Positions 35,650 to 44,012 are shown, numbered from the stretch's first letter. The stretch is DNA of 64,000 bases from Bacteroides sp. CAG:545 (GCA_000432515.1 HF996027.1:49493-113492); one strand, 5' to 3'. The notes: generated from the sequence alone by a model not told the origin. Translations and numbers: made by a program.

Positions 35650-36344
35650 GACTGTATCTGCTTGTCCTCGAAGCAGTAGCCGTAGCCGTGTCTCGTGGAG
35701 ATGTTGTTTCCGTATTTGCCGAGTTTCTTGCGGAGGCGGGTGATGTTCACATCGACTGTCCTGCCTAAGACTACCACGTCGTCAGGCCAGACTTTGCCGA
35801 GAATCTCATCTCTTGTGAAAACGTGCCCGATGTCGGAAACGAGAATCCTGAGTATTTCAAACTCCGTCTTGGTAAGCTCGGTGTCATTTCCGTCCACAAG
35901 TGCTTTCTTTCCGTTCATGTCGAGCGTGAGCGTCTTGTACGAAAGTCTCGCAGGATCGGAAGATGCGGAGCCCACTCTGCGGAGCACGGCATTGACCCTG
36001 GATACTACTTCCCTTACGGAGAAAGGTTTGGCGATATAGTCGTCAGCGCCGAGGTCGAAGCCCTTCAGCGTGTCTTCTTCGGTATCTTTGGCAGTGATGA
36101 ATATGATGGGGATTTTCGCGCTTTCCGGATTCTTTTTCATCATCTGAGCCATCTGGAAACCGGAAATGCCTTCCATCATCACATCCAAGAGCACCAAGTC
36201 ATAGCCGATGATGCCTCTCATCAATGCGTCCTCTGCCGAAAGTGCCGTGGCTGTTTCATATCCGGCCTTGTCGAGATTGAATTTCAGGATGTTGCATATA
36301 TCCGCTTCATCATCGACTACAAGAATTTTTTTTACTCCGTCCAT
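35646..36344 (-). CDS. OmpR/PhoB-type response regulator
   Basis: A 232-residue DNA-binding regulator. The receiver domain has the acidic pair Asp11-Asp12, the phosphoacceptor Asp54 ('LVLLDVMMEG'), Thr in 'IIFITAKDTEED' and Lys in 'DYIAKPFSVREV'. The C-terminal winged helix reads 'LTKTEFEILRILVSDIGHVFTRDEILGKVW' and 'VDVNITRLRKKLG', the recognition helix of the OmpR class. It is coupled to the downstream histidine kinase gene. A TAACTTTG element on the minus strand (36368-36361) just before the gene could be a -7 box, though it leaves a very short leader; the gene may also be read from the antiporter operon. Confidence 0.92.
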   Translation of the reverse strand: MDGVKKILVVDDEADICNILKFNLDKAGYETATALSAEDALMRGIIGYDLVLLDVMMEGISGFQMAQMMKKNPESAKIPIIFITAKDTEEDTLKGFDLGADDYIAKPFSVREVVSRVNAVLRRVGSASSDPARLSYKTLTLDMNGKKALVDGNDTELTKTEFEILRILVSDIGHVFTRDEILGKVWPDDVVVLGRTVDVNITRLRKKLGKYGNNISTRHGYGYCFEDKQIQS

Positions 36345-36365
36345 AATGGTTCAGTTTTCGCAAAG

Positions 36366-37928
36366 TTAGTCTTTAATTGTTTTGTTCATGTTAATCTTCG
36401 CCTTTTCTTTCAGCTCTTTCAGACTCGGAAGCTCTTCACTCTCATCCTCTCCGTAAATCATGAGCAGCTGGTCCCCGGACTGAAGCTCGACCTGTCCGTC
36501 AGGGACGATGAAACGGCTGTCCCTTCTGATGATCACCACCCTCGCATTGTCGGGAAGCTGTATCTCCTTGAGTGTCTTGCCGTTGGATAAATCGTCGTCG
36601 GAAAGCGTGTAGTCCTGCAGTTTTCCGGCTTCTTCCGGAATTTCCAGACCGAACGTGTCCGGTTCCTTCTCCTCCGGCAATGCCAGGTGAAGCAGTTTGG
36701 CCACTCTCGGGATAGACATGCCCTGGAACATCAGCGACAGCAGCGTTATGAAGAACACGATGTTGAATATCTGTTCCGAGCCAGGGATGCCTTCCACTAT
36801 CGGGTATGTGGCGAAAATAATCGGCACAGCACCCTTCAGACCCACCCAGGACGTGAAAATCTTGGCCTTGAATGAGATTTTCCTGAACGGAAGCAGGCAC
36901 AGCAGCACCGTAAGCGGCCTTCCCACGAAAATCAGGAACAGACCGATTAGAAGCGCAATCGGCGCCACGGTCATCATCTCCTTAGGATTTACGAGCAGAC
37001 CGAGCGTGAGGAACATACCTATCTGCATGATCCAGGTCATACCGTCCATGAAGGAGAGAATTTCCTTTCTGTGGTTCATCGGCTTGTTTCCTATGATGAA
37101 GCCGGCGATGTAGACAGCTAAGTAGCCGTTGCCCTGGATCATCTGGGTCAATGAGAATGTGAACATGCTGACCGCAAGCAGCAGAATGGAGTACAACGGC
37201 GTGCTGTTCAGCTTGATGCGTGTGAGTATCCATACGGTCGCAAGACCCATCAGGACGCCCGTGAGGCTACCGATAGTCATCTGTTTGGTCAATGTCCAGG
37301 TCACTCCGAGTATCATCTGGCTATAGTCGATGCCTTCAATTCCGGCCGCAGGGTCGAAAAGGAGTTTTGCTATCTGTATCAGCACGATGGTAAGTACATA
37401 GGCCATCGGGTCATTACTACCGGACTCCAGCTCCAGCATCGGCCTGAGGTTCTCCTTCAGCTTCATCTTGCTGTTTTTCAATATGCTGAACACCGAAGCA
37501 GAATCTGTGGAAGACATCACTGCCGCGAGCAGGAAGCACATCACGATGGACAGCGAAAGTCCGATTTTCTCGATTCTGGACAGGAAGAATATGAATGCTC
37601 CTGTGATGATGACCGTCAGCAGGACGCCGACCGTGGACAGCACGATTCCCGGCGCCGCCACCGGTTTTATGTCCTTGTACTTGGTCTCCAGGCCGCCTGT
37701 GAACAGGATTACGCACAGGGCCACGATACTGAGGAACTGCGCCAGGTTGTAGTTGTCGAACACCAGTCCGAGTCCGTCACTGCCGAAGAACATTCCCACG
37801 AGCAGGAAGATAAGCAATGAAGGCACTCCGTATTTGCTTCCTGTCTTGGACACGACAATCGCCGTGAAAACCAGGATGGAGCCTATCAGAAATATGTTTT
37901 CAGATGTGAAATGTATAATGGAATCCAT
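36366..37928 (-). CDS. Potassium/proton antiporter (CPA1, NhaP2/CvrA-like)
   Basis: A 520-residue inner-membrane antiporter. About 12 hydrophobic helices fill residues 1-400, with 'LLVGMFFGSDGLG', 'LFTGGLET' and the ion-site region 'AAVMSSTDSASVFSILKN' and 'ESGSNDPMAYVLT'. The last 90 residues form a TrkA-C/RCK-like regulatory domain ('LKEIQLPDNARVVIIRRDSRFIVPDGQVELQSGDQ'), as in NhaP2/CvrA potassium/proton antiporters that control cell volume. It lies 5 bp after endonuclease III on the same strand, in a run of minus-strand genes. Confidence 0.88.
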   Translation of the reverse strand: MDSIIHFTSENIFLIGSILVFTAIVVSKTGSKYGVPSLLIFLLVGMFFGSDGLGLVFDNYNLAQFLSIVALCVILFTGGLETKYKDIKPVAAPGIVLSTVGVLLTVIITGAFIFFLSRIEKIGLSLSIVMCFLLAAVMSSTDSASVFSILKNSKMKLKENLRPMLELESGSNDPMAYVLTIVLIQIAKLLFDPAAGIEGIDYSQMILGVTWTLTKQMTIGSLTGVLMGLATVWILTRIKLNSTPLYSILLLAVSMFTFSLTQMIQGNGYLAVYIAGFIIGNKPMNHRKEILSFMDGMTWIMQIGMFLTLGLLVNPKEMMTVAPIALLIGLFLIFVGRPLTVLLCLLPFRKISFKAKIFTSWVGLKGAVPIIFATYPIVEGIPGSEQIFNIVFFITLLSLMFQGMSIPRVAKLLHLALPEEKEPDTFGLEIPEEAGKLQDYTLSDDDLSNGKTLKEIQLPDNARVVIIRRDSRFIVPDGQVELQSGDQLLMIYGEDESEELPSLKELKEKAKINMNKTIKD

Positions 37929-37933
37929 ATTTG

Positions 37934-38575
37934 TCAGGTTTTGTCGTCAATGTTGAATTCTCTGCACCATTTGGTCAGTCCGCATTCTTCGCAATGCGGC
38001 TTGCGGGCTGTGCAGATATATCTTCCCTGCAGGATCAGCCAATGATGGGCGATTGCCCGCTTGTCTTTGTCAATGTTCTTTTCCAGTTCTTTTCCCACCG
38101 CGTCAGGCGTCTTTCCGTCCGACAGTCCGAGTCTGTGCGATACCCTGAAAACGTGCGTGTCCACTGCTATCACAGGCTTGTCATAGACGATGGATGCGAT
38201 TACATTGGCAGTTTTTCTTCCGACTCCCGGCAGTTTCATAAGCTGGTCAATGTCAGACGGCACTTCGCCTCCGAAGTCATTGACAAGCATCTGGGCCATC
38301 CCTATCAGGTGAGTGCTCTTGTTTCTCGGGTAGGATATGCTGCTGACCAGCGGAAAAACCTCGTCGAAAGACGCTTTTGCGAGGGTTTCCGGGTCCGGGA
38401 ACCTGTTGAAAAGCTCCGGCGTGGTCATGTTTACACGCTTGTCTGTGCATTGGGCCGACAAGATGACGGCGATGAGCAGATGGAAAGGGGAGTCGTAGTG
38501 CAATTCTGTTTCAGCGACCGGCATGTTCTCTTCAAACCAACCGACAACTCCTTTGTATCTTTCCTTTTTTGTCAT
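37934..38575 (-). CDS. nth: Endonuclease III (DNA glycosylase/AP lyase)
   Basis: Removes oxidised pyrimidines and nicks at abasic sites in base-excision repair. The 213 residues contain the helix-hairpin-helix 'LPGVGRKTANVIASIVYDKP' with the catalytic Lys, the catalytic Asp in 'IAVDTHVFRVSHRLGLS', and the 4Fe-4S cysteines in 'CTARKPHCEECGLTKWC' with the canonical spacing C-x6-C-x2-C-x5-C. Length equals that of E. coli Nth. It follows ftsE by 6 bp. Confidence 0.95.
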   Translation of the reverse strand: MTKKERYKGVVGWFEENMPVAETELHYDSPFHLLIAVILSAQCTDKRVNMTTPELFNRFPDPETLAKASFDEVFPLVSSISYPRNKSTHLIGMAQMLVNDFGGEVPSDIDQLMKLPGVGRKTANVIASIVYDKPVIAVDTHVFRVSHRLGLSDGKTPDAVGKELEKNIDKDKRAIAHHWLILQGRYICTARKPHCEECGLTKWCREFNIDDKT

Positions 38576-38581
38576 CGTTCT

Positions 38582-39310
38582 CTATTTCAATTCTTTGCAT
38601 GTCTCGTCCTTGCATATCAGGACCCGGCCCGGGAACTTGTCGAAAATTGACTGGTTGTGCGTGACCATCACTACGGCAGTGCCCCTCGTGTGGTTTATGC
38701 CGGTGAGCAGTTTCATGATACCCTCTGCAGTCTCATTGTCCAGATTGCCCGTAGGCTCGTCAGCGATAATGACTTCGGGCTCATTGAGCAATGCTCTTGC
38801 AATGGCGATTCTCTGCTGTTCTCCACCAGAAAGCTGATGCGGCATCTTGTGCGATTTGCTGCTCATGCCCACGCTCTCGAGCACATCCTCAATCCGCTTT
38901 GTCATTGCCACGCGGTCTTTCCATCCTGTGGCTTTCAGCACGAACATCAGATTGTCCTCCACTGTCCTGTCCATAAGCAGCTGGAAGTCCTGGAAAACGA
39001 CTCCGATTTTCCTTCTCAGATAAGGTATGTCCTTGTCCTTTATGCCGTTAAGCTGATATCCGCAGACTTTTCCGCTACCTTTCTTCAGCTGGTTTTCCGC
39101 TATTATTGTCCTTATTATGGAGGTCTTGCCTGTGCCGACCTTTCCGACTATATAGACGAAATCTCCGTTGTAAACGTTCATGTCCAGGTCGTAGATGACC
39201 GGGTTTTCGCCGTTCAGGATTTCAGCGTCATGAAAAGATATGACAGGCTCTGATGACCTGTTCAGCCCGCCAATTCCTTCATCGGTTGTCTTGTCGTCAA
39301 TTTGTGTCAT
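38582..39310 (-). CDS. ftsE: Cell-division ABC ATPase FtsE
   Basis: A 242-residue ABC-type ATPase that with FtsX controls peptidoglycan hydrolases at the division site. Motifs: Walker A 'GKVGTGKTS', Q-loop 'GVVFQDFQLLMDRTVEDN', signature 'LSGGEQQR', Walker B 'VIIADEPTGNLD', switch His in 'MVTHNQSIF'. The 'FQDFQLL.DRTV.DN' region is typical of FtsE. No FtsX is adjacent. About 25 N-terminal residues (TQIDDKTTDEGIGGLNRSSE) extend beyond the usual start and are probably disordered; an alternative start within them is not evident. Confidence 0.85.
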   Translation of the reverse strand: MTQIDDKTTDEGIGGLNRSSEPVISFHDAEILNGENPVIYDLDMNVYNGDFVYIVGKVGTGKTSIIRTIIAENQLKKGSGKVCGYQLNGIKDKDIPYLRRKIGVVFQDFQLLMDRTVEDNLMFVLKATGWKDRVAMTKRIEDVLESVGMSSKSHKMPHQLSGGEQQRIAIARALLNEPEVIIADEPTGNLDNETAEGIMKLLTGINHTRGTAVVMVTHNQSIFDKFPGRVLICKDETCKELK

Positions 39311-39335
39311 ATCATCGTGTCTTTTAACTGTTTAG

Positions 39336-39360
39336 GGTTCTCTCCGACAGAGATTGAACC
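39336..39360. repeat. Inverted repeat between the GltD-like gene and ftsE
   Basis: GGTTC-TCTC (39336-39344) pairs with GAGA-TT-GAACC (39350-39360): 9 bp with a 2-nt bulge and a 5-nt loop. It lies 11 bp after the upstream gene's stop and 26 bp before the ftsE start on the minus strand. There is no T-run, so it is more likely a processing or attenuation structure than a terminator. Confidence 0.45.
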
Positions 39361-39371
39361 AGACCTCTAAT

Positions 39372-40595
39372 TTACTGAATTTTCAAGAAATCTGAAATGC
39401 CTTTCACTGCTTTTTTTGCAGATTCTACGGCTTCCACCACTGTTGCCGGTCCCAGAATGTAGTCTCCCGCTATAAATACGCCAGGCAGTGAGGTCTGCTG
39501 CCCTTCGTCAGCAGTAAGCCAGCCGTTCGTGAATTCCGGCTTTTCGTCACCGAATATGCTGTAGTCCACGTTTGCGCTGATGGCTACCAGCATTGACCCG
39601 AATTCCACTTCATGGTCGCTTCCTTCTATCATTCTGGTGGCGATCCTGCCGTCACTTTTCACGACGTTCTCGCATTTTCTCATCACCGCCTTGTTTCCGC
39701 GGATTTCCACTGGCACTTCGAAGAGGCAGAATTTGATGCCTTCGTTGATGGCTTCCTGCACCTCCATGGAATTGGCGGGCATGTTCTCAAACGTCTTCCT
39801 GTAATATACTGTGGTGTCATGGCCGGCTCTCTTGGCTGTGCGGCAGGCGTCCATCGTGACATTGCCGCCGCCGATGACCAGGACATTGTCCTTCAGCCGA
39901 TAAGCGGACGGGTTCTTCAGGTAATCCAGGGCATAGATTATATCCGGATGTTCCTCGCCCGGTATGTCCAGCCTTCTTGGTACAGAAGCGCCGCAGGCTA
40001 TCAGGACAGCGTCGAACTCTCTGCGTATCTTGCTGAATTTCATAGCATTGACATCTGTCCCTCCGGCGAAGCCGACTCCGGCCTCAGCCAGAATTCTGTC
40101 ATACTGGTCAATGATTTCGCGCTCCAGTCTGAATTCCGGAATTCCGTATCTCAGTACACCTCCCGGTCTTTCGTTCTTGTCGAAAATCGTGACGGCGCAG
40201 CCTTTTTCCCTCAGTTCCAGTGCTGCCGTGATGCCTGCAGGACCTCCTCCGATGACGGCGACTTTCTTTCCGTTGTCAATGCCGGTGCGCGGATGCACTT
40301 TCTTCAGATATGGTATGGAGATCTCCGCTTCGATGCTGTGCCAGTCGATAGGCATTTTTCTCGCATTCAGTACGCAATGCCCGTAACAGCTTTTCTTCCA
40401 GTCACATACGAGGCTCGTGACTGCTGAGAAAGGATTGTTCTCATAAAGCATCTGCGCGGCTTCCTCTATTCGGTCTTCCCTGTATAGTTTCATTGCGGCA
40501 GGAACATCTGTTCTGACCGCACATGCTGCCGAGCATTTAGGCACTTTGCACAACAGGCACCTGCCCGCTTCCGTATTCTTCATTTCTATTCCCAT
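39372..40595 (-). CDS. GltD-like FAD/NAD(P)-dependent oxidoreductase
   Basis: A 407-residue flavoprotein related to the glutamate synthase small subunit and to the PreT subunit of dihydropyrimidine dehydrogenase. The N-terminal Cys-rich helical region ('CLLCKVPKCSAACAVRTDVPAAM', 'CDWKKSCYGHC') would bind two 4Fe-4S clusters. It is followed by the FAD-binding 'VAVIGGGPAGITAALELREKG', the NAD(P)-binding 'VLVIGGGNVTMDACRTAKRAG' and the C-terminal 'PGVFIAGDYILGPATVVEAVESAKKA'. It could supply electrons to the GltB encoded 7.5 kb away or work in another electron chain; the sequence does not decide. A TATCTTTG element (40665-40658, minus) lies about 60 bp upstream and may be its -7 box. Confidence 0.85.
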   Translation of the reverse strand: MGIEMKNTEAGRCLLCKVPKCSAACAVRTDVPAAMKLYREDRIEEAAQMLYENNPFSAVTSLVCDWKKSCYGHCVLNARKMPIDWHSIEAEISIPYLKKVHPRTGIDNGKKVAVIGGGPAGITAALELREKGCAVTIFDKNERPGGVLRYGIPEFRLEREIIDQYDRILAEAGVGFAGGTDVNAMKFSKIRREFDAVLIACGASVPRRLDIPGEEHPDIIYALDYLKNPSAYRLKDNVLVIGGGNVTMDACRTAKRAGHDTTVYYRKTFENMPANSMEVQEAINEGIKFCLFEVPVEIRGNKAVMRKCENVVKSDGRIATRMIEGSDHEVEFGSMLVAISANVDYSIFGDEKPEFTNGWLTADEGQQTSLPGVFIAGDYILGPATVVEAVESAKKAVKGISDFLKIQ

Positions 40596-40699
40596 CTATC
40601 TTATTCTCTGTCAATGTGGTGCGCGGAATCCTCCCCGCCCCGTATATTCCAAACCCTCAAAGATAGTAATTTCCCTCGATTTATTGAATTTCTATCATT

Positions 40700-41893
40700 T
40701 TAAGATTGGGTGCCTCTTTTTTTTGTAAGAGCCTGCAAGAGCATCATTCCTTTGGCCGTCAGAAGGTATTTCTGGCGAGGATGCCTGGGCGAATCCGGAT
40801 AAAGAGGGCGTATGAAACCTGCATTTATGGATGGAGAAAGATAGACTTTCAGAAAATTGTCACGTCCTGTCAGCCGGATGCGCTCCATCATCTCTTTTAC
40901 TGATAATTCATTGTCCCCAACAATGCGAATCAGAGTCGCGATGTTTGGATTGTCCGTGTGGAACTTATCCTGAGCTTGTCCTGTGCTTGTCCCGAGCTTG
41001 TCCTGTGCTTGTCCTGCACTCGAGGACAATTCCGGCTGTATGCTCCATTCTGGGCTAGGATGAATGTGAAGGTAGCGGTTCCTGAGATCCCAATGCTCGC
41101 CAAGAAGCAGATTGCGGAAAAATCGCTCAAGATAGACAGGCGAATAGTCGATGCCTTTCACAAGATTCTTATAGTTTGCCCTCACCAGTGCATTGCGGAA
41201 ATACCAGGAATGGTTTGCGAAAAGTTCATTATTGATGTCGAAGCCTACGGAACGGAGATATTGTATGGTAAAGACAGCTGTGGTGCGCGTGTTTCCCTCG
41301 CAGAATGCATGGATTTGCCATATCCCGGAGACAAAACTTGTCAGGTGGACGATCATTTCGTCCCGGGAGATTCCTTTGTAACTGTATGCGCGTTCTTGCG
41401 CGATGTCATATTCCAAGGCCCGGTGCAAATCTTCCCAATTCAAGTAACTGACAGACGCTCCTTCAAGCACCCATTCTTTCTTCGAGATGTCATAGTCGCG
41501 AACTCTTCCGGCATGTTTGAATACACCGTCAAAAATTCTCCGGTGCAAAGATATGATGCCGTTCGCACTGAAATCGAATGTTCCAGAAGATAATATCTTA
41601 GTGATGTTTACTGAAACCTTATCAGCTTCTTCATTGTCAGTATCGCCGCGATTACGTGCGGTTCTGGTAGTATAGTATTGTTGCAGGAGATCACGGGCTT
41701 CGTCTATAGTAATGTCACCTTCGATGTTCCTGCGGGCCGTAAGCTGAAGGTATTCGGATGTCTTCAACCCATCTACAGCCTGTAGTCCGATGGCGACACG
41801 CCAAGCCTCCGCTTTGTCTTTTTGGGCGGGTTCCCCTTGCCTGATGTACTGATCGAAGTCAAGATATTTCTGTTCTTTTGTCATTTGTCTCAT
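40700..41893 (-). CDS. Fic-domain protein (probable AMP transferase) with repetitive linker
   Basis: A 397-residue protein. The Fic motif is HAFCEGNTR at residues 195-203 with the catalytic His195, matching H-x-F-x-x-G-N-x-R. An 'NIEG' segment near residue 58 resembles the inhibitory helix of Fic proteins, but Arg replaces the usual Ser/Thr. Residues 290-313 are a linker with two copies of GQAQDK spaced 11 residues apart. The C-terminal domain ('ELSVKEMMERIRLTGRDNFLKVYLSPSI') is the winged helix usual in Bacteroidetes Fic proteins. Fic enzymes transfer AMP to target proteins; the target here is unknown. The linker DNA is an 11-bp tandem repeat, so slippage would shift the frame before the winged helix. 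Confidence 0.88.
   Translation of the reverse strand: MRQMTKEQKYLDFDQYIRQGEPAQKDKAEAWRVAIGLQAVDGLKTSEYLQLTARRNIEGDITIDEARDLLQQYYTTRTARNRGDTDNEEADKVSVNITKILSSGTFDFSANGIISLHRRIFDGVFKHAGRVRDYDISKKEWVLEGASVSYLNWEDLHRALEYDIAQERAYSYKGISRDEMIVHLTSFVSGIWQIHAFCEGNTRTTAVFTIQYLRSVGFDINNELFANHSWYFRNALVRANYKNLVKGIDYSPVYLERFFRNLLLGEHWDLRNRYLHIHPSPEWSIQPELSSSAGQAQDKLGTSTGQAQDKFHTDNPNIATLIRIVGDNELSVKEMMERIRLTGRDNFLKVYLSPSINAGFIRPLYPDSPRHPRQKYLLTAKGMMLLQALTKKRGTQS
40970..41013. repeat. Four 11-bp tandem repeats inside the Fic gene
   Basis: Units CTGAGCTTGTC, CTGTGCTTGTC, CCGAGCTTGTC and CTGTGCTTGTC follow each other without gaps (40970-41013). Degenerate partial units lie on both sides. Three units make 33 bp or 11 codons, which explains the 11-residue repeat in the protein. 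Gain or loss of one or two units changes the reading frame. Confidence 0.8.
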
Positions 41894-41973
41894 TTCTATG
41901 TTCTAGCCAATGCGCTCCACATCAGTGAAACTGTCCATGTTAACAAAAATAGTAAATATTCTTAACCCATCTA

Positions 41974-42046
41974 CTGAATCGTAAATACAAATAAAATTCT
42001 TTCATGAAATTTTATAACTTCGATGCGGCCCTTCCGCCTATCAGAG
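41974..42046. repeat. Direct repeat, copy 1 (left of PAS-ATPase module)
   Basis: CTGAATCGTAAATAC, then AATAAA, TTTCATGAAATTTTATAACTT and a TTCCGCCTATCAGAG end. The same blocks recur in the same order and orientation at 44013-44095, with a few substitutions and a 9-10-bp length difference in the middle. The copy contains the palindrome TTTCATGAAA. It lies between the divergently distant Fic start and the end of the PAS gene. Confidence 0.7.
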
Positions 42047-42086
42047 CCGCAGCTTGCTTGGAGCCCGGCACATCCGGTGCAACGTA

Positions 42087-42428
42087 CTAAGATTGGGTGC
42101 TGCGGACGTAATGAGGCAACTCGGCTGGAATTATCATGGAGATTTCGCATAATCCTGCTACCTCGCCGTTCTCTTTCCAGGCACTCTGGAATATCATCTT
42201 GTGTACGCCGTTCTTTTCGATGGTGTAGGAATTTGTGCCGCCTTCTGCCAGCAGCTTCCTGATTATTCCCATCGCATGCTCATTGTGGCAGTCGAACAGG
42301 TTCTTTCCCACAAGATTTCCATGTTTCTTGTACTGTTCCACCGCCCGGTCATTCATATAAACGATAATCCCGTTCTTGTCGCAGACCGTAATGCTGCAAT
42401 TCAGCTCTTTAGCCCAATCTGGTATCAT
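42087..42428 (-). CDS. Small PAS-domain protein
   Basis: A 113-residue cytoplasmic protein that is essentially a single PAS domain: 'SITVCDKNGIIVYMNDRAVEQYKKHG' (first strands), 'GKNLFDCHNEHAMGIIRKLLAEGGTNSYTIEKNGVHKMIFQSAWKENGEVAGLCEIS'. No output domain follows. It could bind a small ligand or cofactor and act through a partner. Its last five codons and stop share a 13-bp stretch with the end of the upstream Fic gene. It lies inside the interval bounded by the two long direct repeats. Confidence 0.75.
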   Translation of the reverse strand: MIPDWAKELNCSITVCDKNGIIVYMNDRAVEQYKKHGNLVGKNLFDCHNEHAMGIIRKLLAEGGTNSYTIEKNGVHKMIFQSAWKENGEVAGLCEISMIIPAELPHYVRSTQS

Positions 42429-42813
42429 ATTTCTGTGTTTTATAATTTACAACATATTTGCGTTCCGATAGCCAAAGTTAAGTAATCATTACAAATAACT
42501 TGGTAATCTTTACTCGTTTTTTCGGTCTATATTCCTCTTCTCATCAGTCGTGTACGTCCAGTACACTCCTTCTTCGAAAAGAAATCTATCCTCGAAAATA
42601 CTTCACAAATCTTTACCAACTTATTTTTCATGCTTACTAAGTGATTTTTAAAAATATCCTGAGCTGTCGCTTGATGGATTTGATGGATCAATCAATGCGG
42701 AACGTGCTCAGACTCCGTAATTCTTATAATATTTCAGGAGTTAACTCCGCAAATCTTTTAAGATTTAGGGAATTTACGTATATTTGCATATGAAACGATA
42801 AAACTTTGACGCC
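42429..42813. other. Intergenic region between divergent PAS and DUF4143 genes
   Basis: No gene seen. It holds a 6-bp stem GTGTAC/GTACAC at 42550-42566, the perfect 12-bp palindrome GGAGTTAACTCC at 42737-42748, and a -7-like TATATTTG at 42779-42786 ahead of the ATPase gene. Confidence 0.5.
42737..42786 (+). promoter_or_regulatory. Palindrome plus -7 element ahead of the DUF4143 ATPase
   Basis: The 12-bp palindrome GGAGTTAACTCC (42737-42748) lies 30 bp upstream of TATATTTG (42779-42786), which matches the Bacteroidetes -7 element. At the -33 position there is TTTT instead of TTTG (42756-42759). The palindrome is placed like an operator or activator site. Confidence 0.4.
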
Positions 42814-43944
42814 ATGATAAAGAGAGCAATTGAAGAAAGAATACACAACGCCCTTGCGAAGAAAAAGGTAGTAACCATAATGGGACCACGTCAGGTTGGA
42901 AAGTCAACACTTGCAGGTGCCATGATTCCCGAGGATGCAGACGACCTTGAAATCAACGGGGACAATACGGATGTGCAGACTATGTTCGTAAACGTAGATG
43001 ATACCAAGATGAAAGTTCTCATCGGCAACAAGAACTTTCTCTTCGTTGACGAGGCTCAGAAGATCGGGAATGTCGGCAATATGCTCAAGATTGTAGCTGA
43101 GAAGTTTGATGATGTAAAGGTCATTGTCACCGGTAGTTCTGCTTTTAAATTGGCAGAGGCCGTAAACGAGTCTTTGACAGGACGGAAGCGTGAATTCAGA
43201 CTTTATCCTCTCTCTTTTAAGGAAATGGCGGATGAAACCAGTGCACTTGAAGAGTCACGTATGATTGATCACCGCCTCATTTATGGGTACTATCCCGAAG
43301 TCGTGACGTCCCCTGGCGACGAAAAGGAAGTCATTAAAGAACTCATTGACAGTTATCTCTACAAAGACGTCCTGGAGGAGAACGAAATTGCCAAGCAGGA
43401 CAAACTTGTCAGACTGGTGCAGGCTTTGGCTTTCCAGATAGGATCGACTGTATCTGCCAATGAACTGGCCGGTCTTGTGGGTGTCGATGCTAAAACGGTA
43501 GAACGTTATATTGACATTCTGGAAAAGTGCTATATCATCTTCACCCTCCCATCTTACGCAAAGAATCAGCGTAATGAACTTAAATTTGCCCGTAAAATAT
43601 ATTTTTGGGATATGGGAATCCGCAATGGAGTGATAGGAAATATGGCTCCGGTATCTCTAAGATCCCCTGAAGAACTTGGTCATATGTGGGAAAACTTCTT
43701 GATTGCAGAACGCATCAAACGCAACGATTATGCTGGCAGAACCTTTGTTCAGCATTACTTCTGGAGGACTCAGCAGAAGAAAGAGGTGGATCTCATTGAA
43801 ATTGAGGATGGCATGATGACAGGATTTGAAATCAAGAGGAAGGAAGGCAAACGTGTAGGTGCACCTGCCTCATTTACGGCAGCTTACCCTGACGCGCGTT
43901 TTGAGTGCGTTACTCCAACTGATCTGATGTCATTCTTGATGTGA
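42814..43944 (+). CDS. AAA-type ATPase with DUF4143 C-terminal domain
   Basis: A 376-residue protein of the common 'ATP-binding protein, DUF4143' group. Walker A 'GPRQVGKSTL' at about residues 24-33, Walker B 'FLFVDEAQKI' near 77, sensor 'VIVTGSSAFKL'. The middle has a winged-helix-like 'SANELAGLVGVDAKTVERYIDILEKCYIIF', and the C-terminal DUF4143 domain has the nuclease-like 'WRTQQKKEVDLIEIEDGMMTGFEIKR' (E-V-D ... E-I-K pattern as in PD-(D/E)XK folds). Cellular role of this family is not established; the domain combination fits a DNA-acting or defence-linked enzyme. It lies between two long direct repeats with the PAS gene. Confidence 0.85.
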   Translation: MIKRAIEERIHNALAKKKVVTIMGPRQVGKSTLAGAMIPEDADDLEINGDNTDVQTMFVNVDDTKMKVLIGNKNFLFVDEAQKIGNVGNMLKIVAEKFDDVKVIVTGSSAFKLAEAVNESLTGRKREFRLYPLSFKEMADETSALEESRMIDHRLIYGYYPEVVTSPGDEKEVIKELIDSYLYKDVLEENEIAKQDKLVRLVQALAFQIGSTVSANELAGLVGVDAKTVERYIDILEKCYIIFTLPSYAKNQRNELKFARKIYFWDMGIRNGVIGNMAPVSLRSPEELGHMWENFLIAERIKRNDYAGRTFVQHYFWRTQQKKEVDLIEIEDGMMTGFEIKRKEGKRVGAPASFTAAYPDARFECVTPTDLMSFLM

Positions 43945-43966
43945 TTGGCGAAACGTCAGATAGTTT

Positions 43967-43982
43967 GATGGATAGTCGGGGG
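43967..43982. repeat. 16-bp repeat after the DUF4143 gene (copy 1)
   Basis: GATGGATAGTCGGGGG, beginning 23 bases after the last base of the stop codon. The identical 16-mer occurs at 47841-47856, again beginning 23 bases after the end of a stop codon. Here it is followed by TCAGTGCTTGG, which also occurs near the second copy (47987-47997). Confidence 0.6.
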
Positions 43983-44012
43983 TCAGTGCTTGGACAAATA
44001 AGGTGCAAAGAG

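Noticed and set aside
39336..39360. Sequence resembling the T-arm of a tRNA (GGTTCAATC on the minus strand)
   Set aside because: The flanking bases do not form a T-stem, and no anticodon or acceptor arm is present; it is explained by the simple inverted repeat.
40970..41013. CRISPR-like array
   Set aside because: Units are 11 bp, contiguous and within a coding frame; there are no spacers. No CRISPR array was seen anywhere in the window.
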